Assembly (NCBI RefSeq): GCF_041435435.1
Contig: NZ_CP108494.1
Coordinates: 1,832,501-1,896,500 of the forward strand
Length of the DNA stretch: 64,000 nucleotides
Direction: 5' to 3'
Source of the DNA: Streptomyces sp. NBC_01241
Lineage (GTDB): Bacteria; Actinomycetota; Actinomycetes; Streptomycetales; Streptomycetaceae
Every line of letters starts with the position of its first letter. The stretch's first letter is position 1. A program made the translations under genes and the position numbers. Positions 24,195 through 32,039 of the stretch are shown here, in pieces. The notes beneath the pieces are model-generated. The model made no database searches, was not told the DNA's origin, and was given only the letters and a program-made list of their open reading frames with translations.

Positions 24195-25584
24195 TCGCGT
24201 CAGCAAGCCGCACGAGATCGTCGAGCGGGCGCTCGAACTGTCCACCGCCGACGGCTGTGTGGTCATCGCCGACGAGGAGTCGTCCGCGAATCTGCGCTGG
24301 GCCGGCAACGCGCTCACGACGAACGGCGTGACGCGGGGGCGGACCCTGACCGTCATCGCGACCGTCGACGGTGCGCAGGGCACCGCGTCCGGGGTGGTGT
24401 CGCGGTCCGCGGTCACCGCCGACGATCTGGAGCCGCTGGTGCGGGCCGCCGAGGCCGCCGCGCGCGGGGCCGGGCCTGCGGAGGACGCACAGCCGCTGGT
24501 CGCCGGGGTGCCCGCCTCGCCCGACTTCGCGGACGCACCGGCCGAGACGGGATCGGACGTCTTCGCGGAGTTCGCCCCGGCGCTCGGCGACGCCTTCGCC
24601 CGGGCCCGGTCCGGTGGCCGTGAGCTGTACGGCTTCGCCCACCACCAGCTGACCTCCACGTACCTCGGTACGTCGACGGGGCTGCGGCTGCGCCACGACC
24701 AGCCGAACGGGACGCTGGAGCTCAACGCCAAGTCCCCCGACCGGACCCGGTCGACCTGGGCGGGCCGTTCCACGCGCGACTTCAAGGACGTCGACCCGGC
24801 CGAGCTCGACGCGGACCTGGCGCAGCGGCTGCGCTGGGCGGAGCGCCGTATCGAGCTGCCCGCCGGGCGGTACGAGACGCTGCTGCCGCCGACCGCGGTG
24901 GCCGATCTGCTGATCTACCAGCTGTGGTCGTCGACGGCACGGGACGCGGCGGAGGGCCGGACGGTGTTCTCCAAGCCGGGCGGCGGGACGAGGCTCGGAG
25001 AGAGGCTGTCCGAGTTGCCGTTGTCGCTGCGCAGCGACCCGCATGCACCGGGCCTGGAGTCGGCGCCGTTCGTGATCGCCCATGCCTCCGGGGACGGCGC
25101 TTCCGTATTCGACAACGGTCTGCCGCTGTCGTCGACCGACTGGATCCGGGACGGCAGGCTGGAGCATCTGACGACCACCCGGCACACGGCGGGGCTGACC
25201 GGGCTGCCGGTCGCGCCGGCGATCGACAATCTGCTGCTCGAAGGCGGTGGTGAGCGGTCGCTGGAGGAGATGGTGGCCGCGACGACCGGCCGCGGGCTGC
25301 TGCTGACGTGCATGTGGTACATCCGGGAGGTCGATCCGGCGACGCTGCTGCTGACCGGGCTGACCCGTGACGGGGTGTATCTCGTCGAGGACGGCGAGGT
25401 CGTCGGTGAGGTGAACAACTTCCGGTTCAACGAGTCGCCGGTGGATCTGCTGTCGCGCGCCACGGAAGCGGGCCGTACGGAGAAGACGCTGCCGCGCGAG
25501 TGGGGCGACTGGTTCACCCGGGCCGCCATGCCCGCGCTGCGGATCCCGGACTTCAACATGAGCTCGGTGAGCGCGGGCGTGTGA
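24190..25584 (+). CDS. tldE: TldE/PmbA subunit of the TldD/TldE protease
   Basis: A 464-residue protein of the PmbA/TldE family (modulator-of-gyrase superfamily), lacking the HExxxH motif as expected for the non-catalytic subunit. Conserved blocks include YQLWSSTARDAAEGRTVFS, SDPHAPGLESAPF and a C-terminal LTCMWYIREVDPATLLLTG. ATG 24190 has GGAGG 6 nt upstream. It is separated from tldD by an 82-bp duplication-derived insert. The two subunits form a heterodimer degrading extended peptides (known for E. coli). Confidence 0.93.
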   Translation: MSRVSKPHEIVERALELSTADGCVVIADEESSANLRWAGNALTTNGVTRGRTLTVIATVDGAQGTASGVVSRSAVTADDLEPLVRAAEAAARGAGPAEDAQPLVAGVPASPDFADAPAETGSDVFAEFAPALGDAFARARSGGRELYGFAHHQLTSTYLGTSTGLRLRHDQPNGTLELNAKSPDRTRSTWAGRSTRDFKDVDPAELDADLAQRLRWAERRIELPAGRYETLLPPTAVADLLIYQLWSSTARDAAEGRTVFSKPGGGTRLGERLSELPLSLRSDPHAPGLESAPFVIAHASGDGASVFDNGLPLSSTDWIRDGRLEHLTTTRHTAGLTGLPVAPAIDNLLLEGGGERSLEEMVAATTGRGLLLTCMWYIREVDPATLLLTGLTRDGVYLVEDGEVVGEVNNFRFNESPVDLLSRATEAGRTEKTLPREWGDWFTRAAMPALRIPDFNMSSVSAGV

Positions 25585-25590
25585 CCCGCC

Positions 25591-25596
25591 TAGACT
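25591..25596 (+). promoter_or_regulatory. Possible -10 for tyrS
   Basis: TAGACT starts 6 bp after the tldE stop codon and about 60 bp before the tyrS start; TGAGCG, 17 nt further upstream, is a poor -35. Weak evidence for an independent tyrS promoter. No T-box leader was recognised. Confidence 0.3.
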
Positions 25597-25655
25597 GGCT
25601 GTTGCCTTTCGATGCACAGAGCTTTCGATACACGTAGCTGAGGAGACACGGAACC

Positions 25656-26921
25656 GTGACGGACATCGTCGACGAGCTGAAGTGGCGTGGGCTGTTCGCC
25701 CAGTCCACTGATGAGGACGCACTGCGTAAGGCTCTCGCGGACGGTCCCGTCACGTTCTATTGCGGCTACGACCCCACCGCGGCGAGTCTGCACGTCGGTC
25801 ATCTGGTGCAGGTGCTCACCATGCGCCGGCTCCAGCTGGCCGGTCTGCGGCCGCTCGCCCTGGTGGGCGGGGCCACCGGCCAGATCGGTGACCCCCGGCC
25901 GACCGCCGAGCGGACGCTGAACGACCCGGAGACGGTCGCCAACTGGGTGTCGCGGCTGCGGTCCCAGATCGAGCCGTTCCTGTCCTTCGAGGGCGAGAAC
26001 GCGGCAATCATGGTGAACAACCTGGACTGGACCGCGGGCATGTCCGCGATCGAGTTCCTCCGGGACATCGGCAAGCACTTCCGCGTCAACAAGATGCTGA
26101 CCAAGGAGTCCATCGCCCGGCGGCTGGAGTCCGACGAGGGCATCAGTTACACCGAGTTCAGCTACCAGCTGCTCCAGAGCATGGACTTCCTGGAGCTGTA
26201 CCGGCGCCACGGCTGCACCCTCCAGCAGGGCGGCAGCGACCAGTGGGGCAACCTCACCGCGGGTCTCGACCTGATCCACCGCCTGGAGCCGGGCGCCGAG
26301 GTGCACGCGCTGGCGACCCCGCTGATGACGAAGGCGGACGGGACCAAGTTCGGCAAGTCCGAGAGCGGGGCCGTCTGGCTCGACCCGGCGATGACGACGC
26401 CGTACGCGTTCTACCAGTTCTGGCTGAACGTGGACGACCGGGACATCTCCCGGTACATGCGCATTCTCAGCTTCCGCACCCCCGCGGAGCTGGAGGAGCT
26501 GGAGCAGGTCACCGAGGAGCGTCCGCAGGCCCGGACGGCGCAGCGCGCGCTGGCCGAGGAGCTGACGACGCTGGTGCACGGCGCCGATCAGTGCGCCGCG
26601 GTCATCGCGGCGTCGAAGGCGCTCTTCGGCCAGGGCGAACTCGGCGAGCTGGACGAGGCGACGCTGAGCGCCGCACTGTCCGAGGTGCCGCACGCGCGGG
26701 TCACCGAGCTCGGTCCGCTGGTGGACCTCCTGGTGGAGGTCGGCCTGGCGCCGAGCAAGTCGGGTGCCCGCCGCACGGTGAAGGAGGGCGGTGCGTACGT
26801 GAACAACGTCAAGGTCACGGACGGCGAGAGCGCACCGGCCCGCGAGGAGCTGCTGCACGGGCGCTGGCTGGTGCTGCGCCGGGGCAAGAAGAACCTCGCC
26901 GCCGTCGAGGTCACCGGCTGA
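25656..26921 (+). CDS. tyrS: Tyrosyl-tRNA synthetase
   Basis: A 421-residue class I synthetase. The HIGH motif is HVGH in [11 protein letters not shown], tyrosine-binding residues are in YCGYDPTA, the KMSKS variant is KFGKS, and a C-terminal S4 RNA-binding domain occupies about residues 355-420 ([16 protein letters not shown]). It charges tRNA-Tyr. GTG 25656 follows GAGGAG at about 9-nt spacing. Full length. A perfect 18-bp hairpin follows 21 bp after the stop. Confidence 0.97.
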   Translation: MTDIVDELKWRGLFAQSTDEDALRKALADGPVTFYCGYDPTAASLHVGHLVQVLTMRRLQLAGLRPLALVGGATGQIGDPRPTAERTLNDPETVANWVSRLRSQIEPFLSFEGENAAIMVNNLDWTAGMSAIEFLRDIGKHFRVNKMLTKESIARRLESDEGISYTEFSYQLLQSMDFLELYRRHGCTLQQGGSDQWGNLTAGLDLIHRLEPGAEVHALATPLMTKADGTKFGKSESGAVWLDPAMTTPYAFYQFWLNVDDRDISRYMRILSFRTPAELEELEQVTEERPQARTAQRALAEELTTLVHGADQCAAVIAASKALFGQGELGELDEATLSAALSEVPHARVTELGPLVDLLVEVGLAPSKSGARRTVKEGGAYVNNVKVTDGESAPAREELLHGRWLVLRRGKKNLAAVEVTG

Positions 26922-26942
26922 TCCCGGAGAACGGACGTCGCA

Positions 26943-26979
26943 CCGCGGCCGGGCACGCGTGACGCGTGCCCGGCCGCGG
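26943..26979 (+). terminator. tyrS terminator
   Basis: CCGCGGCCGGGCACGCGT (26943-26960) is the exact reverse complement of 26962-26979, an 18-bp arm palindrome with a single central base. Confidence 0.85.
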
Positions 26980-27056
26980 TTGCGTTGCGGCCCCGGGCGC
27001 GGGGGTCCTGAAGCCCGGGGGGTCCGGCGTTGCCCGGGCCCGAGCTGCCCGCCGGC

Positions 27057-27353
27057 TCAGGGGCGCGGCTCGTCGGCTCGGGCCTTCTGTCTGGTACCGC
27101 GGAACGATGCCCACAGCATGTCGCCGACCCCGACGACGACCACGGCGCCGATCAGCTGGAACAGGTGGCGCGTCCAGTCGATGCCCCTGGTGTCGTTGAC
27201 CCCGATCCAGGTGGCGGCGGTATTGCCGAGGACGCTGCCGAGGATGCCGAAGATCGTCGTCAGCCAGAGTGGGATGCTCTGTTTGCCGGGCAGGATCGCC
27301 TTCGCGATCAGGCCGAGTACCAGGCCCACGATGATTGCCCACAGCCAGCCCAT
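27057..27353 (-). CDS. GlsB/YeaQ/YmgE family small membrane protein
   Basis: A 98-residue protein with three membrane helices (residues 3-20, 30-50, 66-80), starting MGWLWAIIVGLVLGLIAKAI and with GILGSVLGN in the middle, both typical of the transglycosylase-associated (GlsB/YmgE) family, general stress membrane proteins. ATG 27353 follows GAGGAGG. It is convergent with tyrS and divergent from the DUF3099 gene. Confidence 0.9.
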   Translation of the reverse strand: MGWLWAIIVGLVLGLIAKAILPGKQSIPLWLTTIFGILGSVLGNTAATWIGVNDTRGIDWTRHLFQLIGAVVVVGVGDMLWASFRGTRQKARADEPRP

Positions 27354-27602
27354 GTCGCCTCCTCGTGCGACGCGATGTCGCGTATGTGGGCCCAGTCTCG
27401 GCCCGTGGACCGTGCGCCGCATGCCGGACGCGTCCGTATGCGCGGCCCGGCTTCCGATCCCACGGAATGCGGCGCGCCCCGGTCTCGAAGCCGTCGGACA
27501 CCGGGCGTACCGTGGGTGCGGTCCGGTCCGGAGAGCGTCCGGCGCGGGAATGTGGTCTTCCCCGACCCGTGAGAGGTGCTGGGGATGGGTGGTGGAGGCG
27601 TG

Positions 27603-27968
27603 ATGCGGAAGCAGAGCGGTGTCGAGGTCTTCCGGATCACGGGAGCGCGGCAGGGTCTCGCGGACGATGTGCGCGGCAGGCAGCGGCGCTATGTGATCTC
27701 GATGTCCGTGCGGACGGTCGCGGTGATCCTGGCCGCTGTGCTGTGGAACGTCGAGCGGTATGTCGCGATCGTCGCGCTGGCGCTCGGGGTGCTGCTCCCG
27801 TACGTGGCGGTGGTCATCGCCAACGCGGGCCGGGAGAACACCCCTTCGCTTCCCTCGACCTTCGTCCCGGCGCCGGTGCGGCCGGCGCTCGACGCCGCGC
27901 CCGTGGCGGGTTCCGCGGAATCCGGTCCGGAGGCCGACGGGGTGCGGCACACCGGGGAATCGTCATGA
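27603..27968 (+). CDS. DUF3099 family membrane protein
   Basis: A 121-residue protein with the DUF3099 core: RQRRYVISMSVRTVAVILAAVLW, a second membrane helix (IVALALGVLLPYVAVVIA) and a disordered acidic C-terminus. Two membrane helices form a hairpin. ATG 27603 follows GGAGG; an ATG at 27585 is less well placed. Actinobacteria-specific family of unknown role. A 7-codon ATGA-coupled frame follows at 27965, too short to call. Confidence 0.82.
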   Translation: MRKQSGVEVFRITGARQGLADDVRGRQRRYVISMSVRTVAVILAAVLWNVERYVAIVALALGVLLPYVAVVIANAGRENTPSLPSTFVPAPVRPALDAAPVAGSAESGPEADGVRHTGESS

Positions 27969-28050
27969 GCGAGGGCACATCGGCATAAGCACAGTTGAGG
28001 CCGCGCCACACCCGGGGCGCGGGAAAACGACAGACCAATCATGAAGTTAC

Positions 28051-28163
28051 GGTGCACCGCACCCCGGTCTGCGTGACATACTTCGTAAGCGCTCCGCATC
28101 CCCCGTCGGAGCGACAGACCGACGCCGGGCAGCTCCCCCCGTGGCTGCTCGGCGTCGCTTTTT
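28051..28163 (+). ncRNA. Candidate structured RNA ending in an intrinsic terminator
   Basis: Three consecutive hairpins: GGTGC-ACC-GCACC (28051-28063); CGGTCTG (28065-28071) with CAGACCG (28115-28121) enclosing CGCTCCG/CGGAGCG (28090-28096/28107-28113); then a 13-bp terminator stem (28121-28133 with 28144-28156, one G-U) followed by TTTTT. The downstream gene has its own promoter, so this could be an independent small RNA or the 3' UTR of the DUF3099 gene. No known family recognised. Confidence 0.45.
28121..28163 (+). terminator. Intrinsic terminator with T-run
   Basis: GACGCCGGGCAGC (28121-28133) pairs with GCTGCTCGGCGTC (28144-28156), one G-U wobble, followed by GCTTTTT. It ends the candidate RNA or the DUF3099 transcript. 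Confidence 0.82.
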
Positions 28164-28228
28164 CCCCGGTTTTCTCCGGTGGGGGTTGTGCGGGACAGCC
28201 GGTTCGCTCGGCCGTATGGGCGCTGACC

Positions 28229-28241
28229 TAGGGTTGAGTCC
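28229..28241 (+). promoter_or_regulatory. Probable leaderless -10 element
   Basis: TAGGGT (28229-28234) lies 7 nt before the GTG at 28242, with no Shine-Dalgarno sequence, as in leaderless actinobacterial genes. Confidence 0.5.
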
Positions 28242-28499
28242 GTGAACTCCCCAGATTCCGCGGCCGAGAGCGCTGCCGCCGCACCCATCTGTTCCGCCAA
28301 GGGCTGCCGGGCCGACGCCGTGTGGGTGCTGGCCTGGAACAACCCGAAGCTGCACACCCCGGAACGCCGTAAGACGTGGCTGGCCTGCGAGGAACACCGG
28401 GAGCATCTCTCCTCGTTCCTGGACGTCCGGGGCTTCCTCAAGGATGTCGTGACGCTGGCGGAATGGGAGTCCGAAGGATCAGGGCCGGGCCGGTCCTAG
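28242..28499 (+). CDS. Small conserved protein with possible metal-binding cysteines
   Basis: An 85-residue soluble protein. Conserved-looking core: ICSAKGCRADAVWVLAWNNP, KLHTPERRKTWLACEEHREH and FLDVRGFLKDV. The Cys-x4-Cys pair plus Cys-x2-His suggest a small zinc site. I recall the same family being database-labelled acetone carboxylase in actinobacteria, which its size does not support. GTG 28242 starts a probably leaderless message. Function unknown. Confidence 0.78.
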   Translation: MNSPDSAAESAAAAPICSAKGCRADAVWVLAWNNPKLHTPERRKTWLACEEHREHLSSFLDVRGFLKDVVTLAEWESEGSGPGRS

Positions 28500-28544
28500 C
28501 CACCGGATCGGGCCGGTCCCCGGGCCTGGTCGGCGGATCGGCTC

Positions 28545-28585
28545 CTAGTGCCCCTCCCGGCAAGCTTTGCCGGTCGCGGCACTAG
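28545..28585. repeat. Dispersed palindromic terminator element, copy 1
   Basis: A 41-nt element bounded by CTAGTGCC and GGCACTAG with inner CCGGCAAAG/CTTTGCCGG-type pairing around AAGCTT. On the minus strand it begins with the moaA stop codon (TAG, 28584-28582) and forms its terminator. A second copy at 39202-39243 has the same relation to another gene. Confidence 0.88.
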
Positions 28586-29571
28586 CCGCCGATCGCCGAC
28601 ATCGGCCGGTCGGGCTGCAGGAAGGACGGGTCGTCCAGACCGGACCCGGCCTTCTTTCCCCACATCGCGAGCTTCCAGATCCGGGCGATCTCCTCGTCCG
28701 GCGCGTCGGAGCGCAGGGCACCGCGCAGATCGGTCTCCTCGCGGGCGAACAGGCAGGTGCGCACCTGGCCGTCGGCGGTGAGCCTGGTCCGGTCGCAGGC
28801 CCGGCAGAAGGGGCGGGTGACGGAGGCGATGACACCCACCCGGTGGGGTCCCCCGTCGACGAGCCAGCGCTCGGCGGGGGCGGAGCCGCGCTCTGCGTCG
28901 CCCTCCTCGGTGAGGGTGAAGCGGGTGCGCAGCGACTGGAGTATGTCGCCTGCCGTGACCATGCCGTCACGCTTCCAGCCGTGCTGGGCGTCGAGCGGCA
29001 TCTGCTCGATGAAGCGGAGCTCGTAGCCGTGCTCGACGGCCCAGGCGAGCAGGTCGGGGGCTTCGTCGTCGTTGAGTCCCGGCATCAGGACGGTGTTGAC
29101 CTTGACCGGGGTGAGACCGGCGTCGCGCGCGGCTTCGAGGCCGGCCAGCACATCGTGGTGACGGTCGCGGCGGGTGAGTGTCTTGAAGACGTCGGGGCGC
29201 AGGGTGTCCAGCGAGACGTTGACCCGGTCCAGGCCGGCGGCCCGGAGTGCGGCCGCGGTGCGCTTGAGCCCTATGCCGTTGGTGGTGAGGGACATCCTGG
29301 GGCGCGGGGTCAGGGCCGCGCAGCGCTCGACGATGGAGACGAGCCCGGGGCGCAGCAGCGGCTCACCGCCCGTGAAGCGGACCTCGGTGATGCCCAGCCG
29401 GGTGACGGCGATGCGGACCAGGCGGACGATCTCGTCGTCGCTGAGCAGGTCGGGCTTGGCCAGCCATTGCAGGCCCTCTTCCGGCATGCAGTACGTGCAC
29501 CGCAGATTGCAGCGGTCGGTCAGCGACACGCGCAGGTCGGTGGCGACCCGGTCGTAGGTGTCGATGAGCAT
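28582..29571 (-). CDS. moaA: GTP 3',8-cyclase MoaA
   Basis: A 329-residue radical-SAM enzyme. The N-terminal iron-sulfur motif is CNLRCTYC, the GGEP motif reads FTGGEPLLRP, a second cluster is formed by FCRACDRTRL plus the cysteine in VRTCLF, and the chain ends in the essential Gly-Gly (MSAIGG). It converts GTP to the cyclic pyranopterin precursor in molybdenum cofactor synthesis. Full length. Its TAG stop is the first codon of a dispersed palindromic repeat that acts as terminator. No Moco riboswitch seen. Confidence 0.96.
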   Translation of the reverse strand: MLIDTYDRVATDLRVSLTDRCNLRCTYCMPEEGLQWLAKPDLLSDDEIVRLVRIAVTRLGITEVRFTGGEPLLRPGLVSIVERCAALTPRPRMSLTTNGIGLKRTAAALRAAGLDRVNVSLDTLRPDVFKTLTRRDRHHDVLAGLEAARDAGLTPVKVNTVLMPGLNDDEAPDLLAWAVEHGYELRFIEQMPLDAQHGWKRDGMVTAGDILQSLRTRFTLTEEGDAERGSAPAERWLVDGGPHRVGVIASVTRPFCRACDRTRLTADGQVRTCLFAREETDLRGALRSDAPDEEIARIWKLAMWGKKAGSGLDDPSFLQPDRPMSAIGG

Positions 29572-29688
29572 GTGGGCCCCCTCCCGCGCTTGCTGCCCGG
29601 TCGTCGTATCCGGCTTTCCGGGCTGACTCCTCCGAGACTACGCGAGATCTGTGACATCGCAGGGGCCCGTATGACACGAGGTGCGGCA

Positions 29689-29720
29689 CGGCCGTGTCGT
29701 AGGACTCTACGACACGGCCG
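29689..29720 (-). terminator. Terminator of the DUF485/symporter operon
   Basis: CGGCCGTGTCGTAG (29689-29702) pairs perfectly with CTACGACACGGCCG (29707-29720) around a 4-nt loop, 25 bp beyond the symporter stop. Confidence 0.85.
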
Positions 29721-29744
29721 TTGCCGTACCCGGTTCGTTCTCGC

Positions 29745-31385
29745 TCAGTGCGCTCCGACACCGGTGAGGGACTTGACCTCCAGCTCGGCGTACTTGCCCT
29801 TGTCCGGCTCCTCCTTCGAAAGGAGGGAGCCGATCCAGCCGAGCAGGAAGCCCAGCGGGATGGAGATGAGGCCCGGGTTCTCCAGCGGGAACCAGGAGAA
29901 GTCGACGCCCTTGAACATCGATGTCTTCGGGTTGCCGGAGACGACCGGGGAGAACAGCACGAGGATCACCGAGCTCGCGAGACCGCCGTAGATCGACCAC
30001 AGGGCGCCCTGGGTGGTGAAGCGCTTCCAGAAGAGGCTGTAGAGGATCGTCGGCAGGTTGGCGGAGGCGGCGACGGCGAAGGCGAGCGCCACCAGTCCGG
30101 CGACGTTCATGTCGCGGGCGAAGGCTCCCAGGACGATCGCGACCGCGCCGATGAGGACGGTGGCCCAGCGCGCGGCCCGCATCTCCTCCTTCTCGGTGGC
30201 CTTCCCCTTGCGGATGACGTTGGCGTAGATGTCGTGCGCGAAGGAGGACGAGGAGGCGAGGGTCAGCCCCGCGACGACGGCGAGGATGGTGGCGAAGGCG
30301 ACGGCCGAGATGACGGCCAGCAGCACGGCGCCACCGGTGGAGCCGACCCCGCCGAGGTATTCGGCGAGCTGCGGGGCGGCCGCGTTGCCGGCCGGGTTCT
30401 TCGCCTTGATCTCGTCGGGGCCGATGAGCGCCGCGGCGCCGAAGCCGAGCGCGATCGTCATCAGGTAGAAGGCGCCGATGATGCCGATGGCCCAGTTGAC
30501 CGACTTACGGGCGGCCTTGGCGGTCGGCACCGTGTAGAAGCGGATCAGGATGTGCGGGAGACCGGCGGTGCCGAGGACCAGGGCGATGCCGAGGGAGAGG
30601 AAGTCCAGCTTGGAGGTGCCGGTGGCGCCGTACTTGAGTCCGGGCTCCAGGAACGCCGCTCCGTGGCCGCTCTTCGCGGCGGCCGTGCCCAGCAGGTCGG
30701 AGATGTTGAAGTCGAACTTCAGCAGCACCAGGAAGGTCATCAGGAGGGCACCGGCGATGAGCAGCACGGCCTTGACCATCTGGACCCAGGTGGTGCCCTT
30801 CATGCCGCCGATCGTGACGTACACGATCATCAGCACGCCGACCAGCGCGACGATGAGGATCTTGCCCGCGTCGCTGGTGATGCCGAGCAGCAGGGAGACC
30901 AGGACGCCCGCGCCGGCCATCTGCGCCAGCAGGTAGAAGATCGACACGATGATGGTGGAGACGCCGGAGGCGGTGCGGACCGGGCGCTGCCGCATCCGGT
31001 AGGCGAGGACGTCGCCCATCGTGTAGCGGCCCGAGTTGCGCAGCGGTTCGGCGACCAGCAGCAGGGCCACGAGCCAGGCGACGAGGAAGCCGATGGAGTA
31101 CAGGAAGCCGTCGTAGCCGAAGAGGGCGATGGCTCCGGCGATGCCGAGGAACGAGGCCGCCGACATGTAGTCGCCGGAGACGGCGAGCCCGTTCTGGAAC
31201 GCGGTGAACTGCCGTCCGCCCGCGTAGAAGTCGGCGGCGCTCTTGGTCTGCCGGCCGGCCCAGACGGTGATGCCCAGGGTCGCGGCGACGAACACCGCGA
31301 AGAGCGTGATGATCAGCGGCCGGTGCTCGGTGGTCGAGGAGGCGGCCAGTTGCAAAGCGGGGTGGGAGTGGTACGCGGCGCTCAT
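29745..31385 (-). CDS. Sodium:solute symporter, ActP/MctC-like (acetate/monocarboxylate)
   Basis: A 546-residue SSS-family permease with 13 predicted membrane helices. The N-terminal AGRQTKSAADFYAGGRQ and SGDYMSAASFLGIAGAIALFGYDG motifs are typical of ActP-like acetate/pyruvate symporters. Its ATG overlaps the stop of the DUF485 gene (ATGA), reproducing the yjcH-actP arrangement of E. coli. A substrate of acetate or another short carboxylate is inferred. It ends at a strong hairpin. Confidence 0.92.
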   Translation of the reverse strand: MSAAYHSHPALQLAASSTTEHRPLIITLFAVFVAATLGITVWAGRQTKSAADFYAGGRQFTAFQNGLAVSGDYMSAASFLGIAGAIALFGYDGFLYSIGFLVAWLVALLLVAEPLRNSGRYTMGDVLAYRMRQRPVRTASGVSTIIVSIFYLLAQMAGAGVLVSLLLGITSDAGKILIVALVGVLMIVYVTIGGMKGTTWVQMVKAVLLIAGALLMTFLVLLKFDFNISDLLGTAAAKSGHGAAFLEPGLKYGATGTSKLDFLSLGIALVLGTAGLPHILIRFYTVPTAKAARKSVNWAIGIIGAFYLMTIALGFGAAALIGPDEIKAKNPAGNAAAPQLAEYLGGVGSTGGAVLLAVISAVAFATILAVVAGLTLASSSSFAHDIYANVIRKGKATEKEEMRAARWATVLIGAVAIVLGAFARDMNVAGLVALAFAVAASANLPTILYSLFWKRFTTQGALWSIYGGLASSVILVLFSPVVSGNPKTSMFKGVDFSWFPLENPGLISIPLGFLLGWIGSLLSKEEPDKGKYAELEVKSLTGVGAH

Positions 31386-31747
31386 GCGTCGGCCTCCATA
31401 CGGGACTTGATGGCCTCGGCCTTCGGGTCCAGCTTCGCGGCCGCGTGGCGCGAGTAGAACCAGGCGATGAGGAATGTGGTGACGAACTGGGCGAGGCCGA
31501 ACACGAAGGCCACGTTGATGTTGCCGTACACCTTGGTGCCCATGAGGCCGCCCGCGTAGTTGGACAGCAGCACGTACAGCAGGTACCAGAGGACGAAGGC
31601 GACGGTCAGCGGGAAGGCGAACGAACGGTACGAGCGGCGCAGTTCGCCGAACTCCGCGCTCTCCTGCGTCGCGATGAACGCCTCGGTCGTGGGTTCGGCA
31701 GGGCGGGTGGCCGTACTGACCTCGGGTGGCGGTGCATCGGTAGCCAC
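31382..31747 (-). CDS. DUF485 membrane protein (YjcH-like)
   Basis: A 121-residue protein with two membrane helices in the DUF485 core: FGELRRSYRSFAFPLTVAFVLWYLLY, then GNINVAFVFGLAQFVTTFLIAW. GTG 31747 follows AGGAG at 5-nt spacing; a GTG at 31798 would add 17 Thr/Pro-rich residues. It overlaps the symporter gene by 4 nt (ATGA), and DUF485 proteins accompany ActP-type symporters throughout bacteria, probably as an accessory subunit. Confidence 0.9.
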   Translation of the reverse strand: MATDAPPPEVSTATRPAEPTTEAFIATQESAEFGELRRSYRSFAFPLTVAFVLWYLLYVLLSNYAGGLMGTKVYGNINVAFVFGLAQFVTTFLIAWFYSRHAAAKLDPKAEAIKSRMEADA

Positions 31748-32039
31748 GGAATCTCCTCGCGACGCGGGTGCGGTGGTGGTGGGGACGGTGGATTTCACTG
31801 GGGAACCTCGGTGTCGGGGGATGGTGGTGCGTCTCCCCTGACAACGGCACGGAGAGCGCGGCGAAGCGGTTCACCGCGGGTTCACACTTCTCCAACTCGC
31901 CCCTTCGTACCCATCCGGTCGAACAAGGTGCCCCCAACTCATTGAATAGTGGGGCTGATCAGCGATAACTTCACTCGTCATGTACGCGACTGGGCACATC
32001 CTGTGTCCGGTCCACAGATACGGATGATGTGGAGACCCC

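Noticed and set aside
27965..27988. Seven-codon ATGA-coupled frame after the DUF3099 gene
   Set aside because: Too short to judge; such overlaps arise by chance in TGA-rich gene ends and no conservation can be tested here.
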